From the IMG/VR virus record IMGVR_UViG_3300009180_000085, positions 1 through 41,021 of that record: a stretch of DNA of 41,021 nucleotides; one strand, given 5' to 3'. The first letter of the stretch is position 1, and each line of letters begins with the position of its first letter. Under the pieces are notes generated by a model. It saw nothing but the letters and a program-made list of their open reading frames with translations, was not told where the DNA came from and did no database searches. Of the stretch, positions 10,701-16,911 are shown in pieces. Origin of the DNA: a virus. A program made the position numbers and the translations under genes.

Positions 10701-13310
10701 TTCAGATTTAACAAAGGAGTAATCTACAGTCAAACCATTCAATTTGAGTTTAATATTTCGTGGATCATTCTTTACATTTATAACACGAATGTTAAAAACA
10801 AAGTCCCCCAATTCAACAGATATAAAACTACCAGCATCATCTGGTACAATAAAATTAAAGTTGCCGTTGTCATCTGTTGTTATTTCAAATTCATTGCCCG
10901 ATTGCGTTTTTACTAATACTGTGATGTTAGATAGGTCAGGAATAAAATTAGTAAATGTAACTGTTTCGCCAATGGCGGCTACAGCACAATTATCAACCAC
11001 TGCTGAATAGTCATCAGCAAAACAAACTGTTGCATTGCCTTGATCTAATGTTAATGCCCAGTTATATGTTGGCCACATAGATGAATCAATTGGAATTAAA
11101 GTTACACCATTGATATCGACAACTCGTTGTGCCCAACTACGTATTTTAAACCATGCACGACGATATCCAATGCTTAGTTCGTTTTTTAAATTATTACCAC
11201 TTATGCGTCTAAAAGAATAAGGACCGCGAATGTTTTTGGTAGTGCGATTTTCATCATAGTATGCTTGCTTGTGTAATGTATGCGAATATACAATGTCATA
11301 CATTGCATTCCGTATTGTGTTATCTAGTGAAAGATCATTGAACTGACTTGGCAAGAAAGACAGATTATAACCGCTCTCATTGTCATAAAGATTACCAGTC
11401 ACTGGTTCAATGATGGTAGAATTAATAATAAGCGGTTTAACCGGGTTAGTACTTAATTTAACGTGATTAGCATCGTAGATTTCAAAGCGAGGCAACTCTG
11501 TCCATGTTTTTCTAAAATTAGACAATACGGCTTGACTGTTTGTCCAATGATATTCCTTTAAGTAAAACTTATTTTCTGCGTATGGTGTATCAACAACAAC
11601 TGTTGATAGGTCGGTTGGAATCTCTGTATCCCATCCTGTAATGCGTTGTCCATTATTAAAAAGTGTAACAATTTTATTTTTATGTTGTCCAGAACCTAAC
11701 CATAGAATACGTAGATCTTTTAAGAATACTCCTTCAACCCTGTAATTGATTTCAACTACATGAGTAGGATCTGGTTCGTGGCCTTCCAACCACTGAATCC
11801 TATCGCCGGCTATTTCATATATTACCTTGTTGTCTTCATTTTTAATTCTGTTGTAATCAGCGACTGAAATTCTATTTTTGTCTACTGCAATTTTGTACCT
11901 ATCTCCAAATTTAATTTTAACAAACAAGTCTGAATTTAAATTTAAAGAAAGCATTAGCTCAACATAATTAGAATTTAAATTTAAAGAACCTGTGGTCTTT
12001 AAAGGTAGCCCGACAAATGCCAATGGCTGCACAACTTCAGGATCTAATCCTAAGTTAGGCCATGTTGTAAATTTTTCGCCGTTATTGTACAACTCCAGAG
12101 AGTTTTCAAATTCTACAATAGGTCTTGTTGCCTTGTTTGTAGGATCTGCAACATCATCAAATGATAATTCTAAGAAATTAACAAGGGCTTGGATGGTCTC
12201 ATAGTGATACCAAACGTTAACACGAGAGTGTGAAGAACGAGTTTCCGCTCCAACTTCCATGCAAATATAATGCTTCTGATTAATGCCACGAACGGCGCCA
12301 TCCCATTCAACACTGTCCCATGGCACGGCCGTCTGGTCCCATAATGTTTGTACGGCATTGCTGTATACTGTATTTGTATATTGATGTGTGCGACCAAGCA
12401 ATTTAATGCCATTGACTGAACCTACACCAGAAACTTGCCAGCGACGAAGTGCAGGCAATTCTGGATCATTTAGATAGTAATCTACGCAAACAATACGTAA
12501 CGCCTTACCAATGGTAGGCACAGTAGTTTTCCATTTAATAGTATTACCTAAGATTACATAATTAGATGTTTGTAATAACACATTGTCAAGGAATACCTGT
12601 ATCTTTGACTTGTTGTAACCGCTAAATTCTAAATCAAGCAATTGTTCAATATTGCCAGTTGCTGATGTTTCAAGTGTTAAATCACCATTGATTTGTTGAT
12701 TGCCGGCAATGTTTTGGAAAACAATACGCATGCCATTTTTTAATTCTAACCTTTGACCGCTTTTTTGTATTACAGATGTATAAAAAGTTTTACCAACAAT
12801 ATCATTTGCCACGCTAACAGATTCTTCCAACGACCCTGATAGATATGCCGCAGGTAAGCCTTGTTCAACCCAGTAGTAGTTTGTCCAATTAATAAATTTG
12901 TCTGGGTCAATTGGTAAATCTAATACACTGACTGGAACAGCAGATTCATTTTCGCGATTATTTAAGTCCCATATTGTAGCAATTTGATCTGCTAATAATG
13001 TTTTAGGGCCAGTATCGGCATAATAAATTAATCCCGCTTCTAATTGCCTCTTTGCTGTAGTATGCGGCAAACTTTCTTTAACAACTGTCTTACTAGTATT
13101 TTTCCCCACTGAAAAATTTAAATCCTCCATTGAACTGGGTTGAAATAAATCTTCTGCTAGTGCGCCAATTAACTTTTTATTAGTATCAGTGCGAAAAATT
13201 GTAGGCAACATGTCTGTTACCTTAGGTGCAACAAAGCTACCATCTAACTGATTTGGGTATGTTTTATTACCCGCGTCTAAAGGATTTAATTTTTTTGGAT
13301 CTTTTTCCAT
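1785..13310 (-). CDS. giant baseplate/tail structural protein (3841 aa), in the gp7 position
   Basis: A single uninterrupted frame of 3841 residues makes up more than a quarter of the window. It directly follows gp6 (8 bases apart), the place of gene 7 in T4, whose product has 1032 residues. The N-terminus (DMLPTIFRTDTNKKLIGAL, residues ~33-51, then LFQPSSMEDLNFSVGK) matches a start I recall for very large baseplate proteins of T4-like environmental phages. Residues ~150-1900 mix beta-rich and aromatic-rich segments. Residues ~2100-2850 carry at least nine copies of a Gly-Tyr motif such as GSGYTTTPLVRI, split by an insertion. The C-terminal third is rich in W, Y and acidic residues. There is no signal peptide or transmembrane segment. 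A structural baseplate role is likely; identity as a true gp7 orthologue is inferred from position. Confidence 0.7.
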   Translation of the reverse strand: MEKDPKKLNPLDAGNKTYPNQLDGSFVAPKVTDMLPTIFRTDTNKKLIGALAEDLFQPSSMEDLNFSVGKNTSKTVVKESLPHTTAKRQLEAGLIYYADTGPKTLLADQIATIWDLNNRENESAVPVSVLDLPIDPDKFINWTNYYWVEQGLPAAYLSGSLEESVSVANDIVGKTFYTSVIQKSGQRLELKNGMRIVFQNIAGNQQINGDLTLETSATGNIEQLLDLEFSGYNKSKIQVFLDNVLLQTSNYVILGNTIKWKTTVPTIGKALRIVCVDYYLNDPELPALRRWQVSGVGSVNGIKLLGRTHQYTNTVYSNAVQTLWDQTAVPWDSVEWDGAVRGINQKHYICMEVGAETRSSHSRVNVWYHYETIQALVNFLELSFDDVADPTNKATRPIVEFENSLELYNNGEKFTTWPNLGLDPEVVQPLAFVGLPLKTTGSLNLNSNYVELMLSLNLNSDLFVKIKFGDRYKIAVDKNRISVADYNRIKNEDNKVIYEIAGDRIQWLEGHEPDPTHVVEINYRVEGVFLKDLRILWLGSGQHKNKIVTLFNNGQRITGWDTEIPTDLSTVVVDTPYAENKFYLKEYHWTNSQAVLSNFRKTWTELPRFEIYDANHVKLSTNPVKPLIINSTIIEPVTGNLYDNESGYNLSFLPSQFNDLSLDNTIRNAMYDIVYSHTLHKQAYYDENRTTKNIRGPYSFRRISGNNLKNELSIGYRRAWFKIRSWAQRVVDINGVTLIPIDSSMWPTYNWALTLDQGNATVCFADDYSAVVDNCAVAAIGETVTFTNFIPDLSNITVLVKTQSGNEFEITTDDNGNFNFIVPDDAGSFISVELGDFVFNIRVINVKNDPRNIKLKLNGLTVDYSFVKSEDITSLSLNGVGKLEIAHQGNLTSLDSVSAIPGVELNPEQNISLGNFTVSRLVNAMTANINANKIFDNQSWISSPQLKAFNGALMADHSSMRSAWSSARLAPTIQDAVVARSLSAWRWYRKFISKIDSNNNLLSLTNVQILLDRILEELLLGVTYSSPDAISGMAFSTNAMTLSVEYGDGLISHFNINTGDENLYTGVYGNDHIYVYINDVLQLKDSYSIANGRVTFVTAPEDGSEVKIYHGNALNLLTGIPASPTKLGLAKLYRPEIITESWGTNQRRYILRHDGSKVSLFGSDESDIRNQILLEFENRVYTGCMHEQSVKKRLETYNAKQISVLDTQSKAQLAWYAMNNLDFRNRDDFDSTNPWTWNYNGESWRAIYRRMFGTDQLHLRPWESLGFVVKPTWWDSAYSWTDGTKRRSLENALRNGIVTIPGNTITVNPVLCRRYENFPVSQFGLLIDPAAWLGNSPDVSDAEQPWEIGSLGPAELAWLNSAGGQWASVMQVLDSYEYISEFVESTIDPYVNNIPTNSPLAKGDISFAPSEFFQNRPVIGIGALLFEAYREFNLLGESPLEELMSVNTRLEFGLGGFSEGNISLKMYYTKYQSGSYVPTEDFYMMLNDGVPVEKLRYTAVRIEKDDVGFRVYGFDPSKRYFKIYKPAHSTENGFPSSRTTITTSNGTFIEYLKWIPTEEAVPYGSYIANKQDLLTFLMGLGEYQTAQGLILDEINSRGTITNWKQVALDAFAWIDENWSDSHYCVVGPVTSIGLKFHHERGTLDRLDADLGRTGKILFQNGRSALASELLITRDYEENTDKIVPLSNQQILFADLSVREYEHIVYINRQTKFGDLIIDLQTGNRLDSLSIAGRRTTNWTGRPHARGVILQQYGLLPGFDSISNDILKSHFPENNAFDSYKSAIARSDVVPLKANVISELIQDKAQAHLYQQGLQSSAGTNLAMTALLRDTNIDVPGRSQDILINEQWLFNTGEFGNVKDLKIWEFELGKYDVTTTRQLVRLSNGIIDKYSDNIIDINLKDNKWVTKPAEPFKLTKINRQSQATINKTTTWLPSAGVPLKFDVDIQHRNISLVTIDDFKNIDQTSKNNNLLYVDESNTLTTKDIFNAVGFSKNRSFVDGDLTWDKGTLYRAKTNIAASSTNNSPENSQENFEEVSIDSRLLPTIWITDYAYSLVNKKGRNYRGAWTPGVDYAIGDVVYRNGLYYTCTLPTLSGEFIQSRLDSLTIVDGGEGHTTSDVIDFSSSVGSGASASVIETINGKIRDFKVVQSGNSYETQQTYLTIGGQRADTIGFAYKINYKDINLIDSTSTGIISSIKPTAGTKFTIGNNYTKSSVEVTVVDSIGTGAKLVPVIEDQITTGLVTRRGIIQTVQVDSGGTGYQVGDSITIKNNNSNLDATATVQTVSDPAPAAGTANVSNGSITSITPVTQGLGYTTAPSVTIAAPPPATQTLFSNYIGTPSIQDVNQFIQQDTSNNLITWVDGITQTSLDIDFETFISTYYNIDQEQALIDKWLSVGLQSGTVKLAIESIINTANTLMRSYIGSSTAYVVNKNSRQFGTPSGNNQFTGADGKIYTRGSVANSNATWSISSRINTTVKNTLISNLLNSYIDNYWDYDSGPNPATDPANQSKVSDELSHIIDLVSASYNKVRFGKLVTVYNYTVGSTVVPRQALATAVVSQGAVVSYTITDSGAGYTSAPTVTVAPPASGGKSIATILLVSPGQAYQPNNVYEITGGRGTGARIKVVSVTSTQTNIPVVDNGVITGFIVSDGGKNYSGTTTVRISRTPTTLFPDSGRREYRRAFATISNGRISDITLNPAAQSNVYASGDIIIQILNAGTGGSGATATPQITNGRLTGITVTNGGSGYTTTPLVRIVDPYWANDVIEVTVNLTTGSAVTGKKEVGKIDSISVFPSSRNVGFTGSTAVAIVDPTGNGAGAVLEVGHISNGVISKVTNTFTDSTGGAGYVSPPVVTVTGGSSDYPATIKANIKSYWVVKNSGYGWNILQTFGPYAIEEVCPNALDTGLNESKVSFANAHGLREGDYFVISGCNDGAYDKIHSVKAVVDDYNVTITARSSDDKIVYNVVAFKLLPIKFESTFDFEETKGHYSWKAGMKAYVDKDDEELLTGISSYNFKVYEFQNDGQNNLIDTLVDNVSQDFIDTSVFYKALLIDTDTQQPITTLEIYDPYKGNVIDEVAQYIDYRSPIDPAVYNVDELGITDDTVAEEWSDNEIGKLWWDISWVRYNEYEQGTLEYRAANWGQQAVDSEVRIYEWVSSIEEPSADTPGIYLDNSSGAEQPRYSRIYEKTSAGGTIETYYYWKRRNSELPTNNNRPYSALAIEEVLNNPDAEGVAWMSPIDNDSSSVTFLISNINDYFVGRNNITVRVEQISHPEQKHEAGVLISEGITGSNIPDYLFIRLRDSLVSYDGYRHANPILHWQARQAYKVGDIVCFYNLNNSVSFTNTSAYSGHDMPVLQEINGERNSVSLVWTDDNTEEFGVYKVIRSVSAGDNKNWSAIKGNAELLTGALIKDLIEDNRYYIVTEHPRRVPDYRLHATRKYGNSYVPYPQSWFKDLQRARRSAIESINAKLLKIPVVNKTNWDNNLRMYRPLLGRYVSRQFTYTNTARFNFGYRLRQSDIITVMLNGLEISDQYTIDNTWLELNTPMTRGDIIEIHISTNPTLYVDPESRYNRERTSMYIWDYVDYSVDEYTLSNETVRIKSFDELTTYPDATRFAIVDDNNNTLYVYDVASNGYNLLYKKNGTIQINDIWHIEGWDTTKWDLSLWDRDYSEMFAIILKALREDIFVGNDIGYFNLFFFDMVKESLSQIPAADWVYKTTYLSLNQIDNNELKQQSVYYDKKGNLIKKYLEEVKPYHSKFIDQGTFTETTQDVEISLIESIVTRINTVDFLASTNQTSDNVAKTRTIDRMRNGNALVTENVVDLIVTEDGRNIVVADTSETPEITVIVEEG
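4755..7005 (-). repeat. Gly-Tyr beta-repeat region within the giant baseplate protein
   Basis: Within the 3841-residue protein (residues ~2100-2850) a degenerate motif of the form (S/D)GGxGYxxxPxVxI recurs. Recognisable copies include DGGEGHTTSDVIDF, DSGGTGYQVGDSITI, TQGLGYTTAPSVTI, DSGAGYTSAPTVTV, SPGQAYQPNNVYEI, SDGGKNYSGTTTVRI, NGGSGYTTTPLVRI and TGGAGYVSPPVVTV. A non-repetitive, more helical segment (residues ~2330-2540) separates the first group from the second. The copies have diverged, so this is a protein repeat and not a recent DNA duplication. Confidence 0.7.
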
Positions 13311-13318
13311 GCTATGCC

Positions 13319-16300
13319 TTACGATACAATAACTGGTGATACTGAACTTGTGATAACTTCAACATCTGTAATAGTTGCACTACTAATAAACAACTCATCA
13401 CTATCACAACGAATTTGGAACAAATCAGTTGGTGTTAAATTTCCGTTCAACGGAATCATAACAATACTACTGATGATGCCGCCTAGGTCTTTATGTACCC
13501 AGCTGGCTAAATCAGTGAAGTAAAATGTTTCTCCAAAGTCCCAATTTTCAACTTCAAAGTATCTGTTGATGCTTGCAATTACACGACTACGAATTTCAGC
13601 GTCGCTAATTCTTGTTCCATCACTTTTTGTTACACGAAACTTAACGCGATATCTTAACTCGCTACCATTGCCAAAAAGTATCTTGTAGTTTACCGGGTGG
13701 TACACAATAGTATCGCTAACACTCTTGTATGGATTAATGCTGGACATTTGATTACCTAAGCTAAATGATGTTAATGGTAACGGACGTGATCCATCTTTGG
13801 CACCAGCGGCAATCCACGTTCTAAATGCTTGGTTGAATGCTGTTGTTAACACATACATGTCAATGATGTTTGAAGCTGACGAATCAACACGAGTATCTCT
13901 TAGTGGTACGTGATTGAATTGTACTTTTAAATCTTTCTTGCCTGTTACAGAAATATCTCCGTTTGTTGTAACAGGAACCAAGGTAAATTGTCCAGGTGCA
14001 TCAACAAATTCTTTTCTTGCTAACAATAAATCTTTGGTAGATGTTAAACCAACTAGTGTTGAAATTACGTCAGGATCTTTAGGCACTAGTGCTTCTAACA
14101 ATCCAGGTAACAATACAACAACACGTTTAGGATCATAACGTCCGTCATCTAAACGGATGTAATCTGCAACATCAAGTTCGTATTGACCAGCAATAATACC
14201 TTCAGTTACAGCTAAAAACTTAACTGAATCTTTAATAACACGCTTGGATGTTTGGTCCAATGCGCTACCAAATCTTTGATTGTGAAAATCCAATTGATTA
14301 ACACTGCCAAATACAGTTTGGTCTTTACGTACTGATGATGCCCATATTCCACTGTTAAATTGTAAACGAATTAACCAACTAGCATCCTGCGATTGTGCAA
14401 TTATTTCTGGATCAAAGTCACCAGAAATATTAATATTGTCTGCTGTAATTACAAACCAACGATCCTTCTTGTTGTCATACTTTAATCCAAATGCCTGCTG
14501 TGCTTTGATTCGAGCTGTAATTTCATTGATTTCATTTGGATTAAAAATTGTTCTTAGGTTAGGAATCCATTCCTGTGCAATGGCGCCATCGGGTATAATG
14601 CCATCTAAAAACACTGCTCCTAATCCATTTGCTCTTAGACCAGTGTTTGTACCACTATTATCAGCAAGACCAAAGCCTTCGCGATAAACATCTAAAATCT
14701 TTGACCACTTGGTGCCAAAGCTAATAAGTGAATTTTTACGTAAACTTCTCTGTTCTAATACAACACTACCTTTGCCAATTCTAATTGGTGTTTTGTTTAA
14801 ATCATTGCCATAGTAAAAATAACCGTGGCTAGAATCTGTTGTGTAATCAATATTCTTCCAACGAATGTCGGGTTGGCCTACTGCAACTGTAACCCTAGGA
14901 TACATCTTTGGTTCACGATTTTTATAGTATAATTGATGTGTACCGCGATTCAACAATGATTTTTCAATCCAGTTAATAATGTCTTCTAATCCAACAATTT
15001 CATTGATTGTATCTTGGTAAGTTGTTTCTGTTGTGTACAAGAAGCCGTCTTCTGCAAATGTAATAACAGGACGATATGTTCCTGTTGGATCATTGACATC
15101 AGCATACAAACTTTGACCAGCATGTACACGATTGATTGCTTGAATTTTATCCACGCCACCAACTCTACCTTCTGGATAGATGTTGTAGTCACTTGCAGTA
15201 ATCATACGATCCTGGCTTGCAGAAGTACGACTTGCTCTGTTTTTGATCTGCGTTAGTGATTCACTTGCTGTGCTAGATGCTATTTGTACCAAATCTAGTG
15301 TAGCAAGTAAATCTTGTTCTGTACCGGTACTATCAACATAACGAACTGATACCTGTAATCCCTGTACATCTTGTGTGGTAATTACTACATTCTCATTTGC
15401 ACTTTGTCTGTACCAAATACGAATGTTCCCACTTGGAATTTCTGAGAAGGTGCCATCACCAAACTTAATTGATATAGAGTCGTTTTCTCTTGTAATAACT
15501 TCATAAATTTTTCTAACGTCTTTATCAACTGCATTAAATGCAATATTTTTACCAACTGTACTTGGAACCTGCGTCCATGTATCTAAAATAACACCATTAC
15601 CATCAATACTTTGTACCCATACGTCAGTTTCATTTACATTAGATCCAGCTAGGTCAATAACACGGTTTTCTACTTTTGTAGTTAACACATAATCTTCATA
15701 TTTTAAATTACCCTGTTTGAACAAGAAGAACCAACCATTGGTTGGGTTTATATAACCAGTGCCATCATTGTTGAATAATGTTGTTAGGTATCCGTATGGA
15801 TTCGGTTCACTTTCAATTGCCAACTTAGAATCTGGATCAATCATAACAGGAACAAGTTCACAACTGTATGTTGAACTATTTCTAGCATTTAGGTTAAATG
15901 TTTCAACCATGGTACGATCAATCGGTTGATCAATTTGATAAATTTCTCTTACTACACCATTGCTGACAATGCTACTAACTGGGCGGCCAACTGGATTTCC
16001 TTTATTCAATACTTCGTTAAAAATCAAAGTAAATTGTTCTGCAAAATCTGCATTTAATGGATCAGCCCATACAATTGTTTCCCCTGCTAAATTCTGACCT
16101 TGACTGTCATATAAATTCTGTGATGTGCTAATTGCACTAACACGTATGAATCCATTGGCATTGCCATTACGATATGGCTTATAACCAAGTTGACGAGCAA
16201 TGCTTAATACATTGGCACGAACTTCAGCTGTGTCTAAAAATGTTTCACGTAAATTTAAATCACCACGAAAGGCAATATTTTGACCCATGTAAGAAAGCAC

Positions 16301-16498
16301 GTCAATAATTGCTACATACTCACTGCTGTTGATAAAGTCATTGAAGTCCTCGGGATAGTTTGTTTTAATGTATCCCAACAAAGCTGTGCGTAGGCTTTCA
16401 AAATCATAAGATTTAAAGTCTGGATTTACTAGATAACGATAGTTGTTTAACCATGTTTCGGCAGCATATAGCTGACCAAGTCTACGAGTCTGGCTCAT
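13319..16498 (-). CDS. 6: baseplate wedge subunit gp6
   Basis: This is the homologue of T4 gp6, which forms the continuous ring of the baseplate wedge and belongs to the gpJ-like baseplate family. The diagnostic N-terminal region is clear at residues ~30-110: FESLRTALLGYIKTNYPEDF, FINSSEYVAIIDVLSYMGQ, IAFRGDLNLRETFLDTA and IARQLGYKPYRN. The protein is 1059 residues against 660 in T4, with the extra length in the middle and C-terminal parts. Its ATG overlaps the TGA stop of gp25 (ATGA), so the two are translationally coupled. The giant baseplate gene follows after 8 bases. Identification is secure; the role of the extra length is unknown. Confidence 0.92.
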   Translation of the reverse strand: MSQTRRLGQLYAAETWLNNYRYLVNPDFKSYDFESLRTALLGYIKTNYPEDFNDFINSSEYVAIIDVLSYMGQNIAFRGDLNLRETFLDTAEVRANVLSIARQLGYKPYRNGNANGFIRVSAISTSQNLYDSQGQNLAGETIVWADPLNADFAEQFTLIFNEVLNKGNPVGRPVSSIVSNGVVREIYQIDQPIDRTMVETFNLNARNSSTYSCELVPVMIDPDSKLAIESEPNPYGYLTTLFNNDGTGYINPTNGWFFLFKQGNLKYEDYVLTTKVENRVIDLAGSNVNETDVWVQSIDGNGVILDTWTQVPSTVGKNIAFNAVDKDVRKIYEVITRENDSISIKFGDGTFSEIPSGNIRIWYRQSANENVVITTQDVQGLQVSVRYVDSTGTEQDLLATLDLVQIASSTASESLTQIKNRASRTSASQDRMITASDYNIYPEGRVGGVDKIQAINRVHAGQSLYADVNDPTGTYRPVITFAEDGFLYTTETTYQDTINEIVGLEDIINWIEKSLLNRGTHQLYYKNREPKMYPRVTVAVGQPDIRWKNIDYTTDSSHGYFYYGNDLNKTPIRIGKGSVVLEQRSLRKNSLISFGTKWSKILDVYREGFGLADNSGTNTGLRANGLGAVFLDGIIPDGAIAQEWIPNLRTIFNPNEINEITARIKAQQAFGLKYDNKKDRWFVITADNINISGDFDPEIIAQSQDASWLIRLQFNSGIWASSVRKDQTVFGSVNQLDFHNQRFGSALDQTSKRVIKDSVKFLAVTEGIIAGQYELDVADYIRLDDGRYDPKRVVVLLPGLLEALVPKDPDVISTLVGLTSTKDLLLARKEFVDAPGQFTLVPVTTNGDISVTGKKDLKVQFNHVPLRDTRVDSSASNIIDMYVLTTAFNQAFRTWIAAGAKDGSRPLPLTSFSLGNQMSSINPYKSVSDTIVYHPVNYKILFGNGSELRYRVKFRVTKSDGTRISDAEIRSRVIASINRYFEVENWDFGETFYFTDLASWVHKDLGGIISSIVMIPLNGNLTPTDLFQIRCDSDELFISSATITDVEVITSSVSPVIVS

Positions 16499-16875
16499 AC
16501 TGTTGTTGTTCCTTTGTTATACTCAATTGGTAATATTATTGTTTGATTTGTTGGAACATAGGTTGCAACAACTTCAATGTTTAATGCGTTGGGCTGTTCT
16601 GATATTGAAACACTTTGCAGAGCCCAACGCGGATCATTGGCAATAATTTTACGTACATCTGCATCGATTAAATTAATTGTGCTATTGTCAAGTGGGTCAA
16701 ATAATAAGTCCCATACAATACTGCCAAATTCTGGCATCATTACTCTTTCGCCTTTGCGAATATTGAAATGATTCATTAAATCTTGTTTTGCTAATTCAAG
16801 GTCGTAAAGGGATGGAGACAAGAATGTTGTCCCAATTGAACTATATCCCTTAAATTTTGATTTAAAAAGTGGCAT
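16495..16875 (-). CDS. 25: baseplate wedge subunit gp25
   Basis: This is the homologue of T4 gp25 (GPW/gp25 family), the small wedge protein that joins gp6 and gp53 and nucleates the sheath. The 126 residues are close to T4's 132. Family signatures visible are the conserved start (SSIGTTFLSPSLYDLELAKQ), NHFNIRKGERVMMPEFGS and the WDLLFDP motif. Despite the family's lysozyme-like label it is structural. The gene overlaps gp6 by 4 bases. Upstream there is no Shine-Dalgarno, but a GGTAAATA box ends 5 bases before the ATG, so it probably starts a late transcript covering gp25, gp6 and the giant gene. Confidence 0.93.
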   Translation of the reverse strand: MPLFKSKFKGYSSIGTTFLSPSLYDLELAKQDLMNHFNIRKGERVMMPEFGSIVWDLLFDPLDNSTINLIDADVRKIIANDPRWALQSVSISEQPNALNIEVVATYVPTNQTIILPIEYNKGTTTV

Positions 16876-16880
16876 AACTC

Positions 16881-16888
16881 TATTTACC
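16881..16888 (-). promoter_or_regulatory. T4-type late promoter box, 5 bases before gp25 ATG
   Basis: The minus strand reads GGTAAATA, then GAGTT, then the ATG of gp25 at 16875, in the 36-base gap after gp5. Box and spacing are the same as at 1758-1765. With T4 late-promoter geometry the transcript would begin at or within a base or two of the ATG. The sequence is seen directly; function is inferred. Confidence 0.5.
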
Positions 16889-16911
16889 AGCTTTTATTAA
16901 ACTGGGTTATA

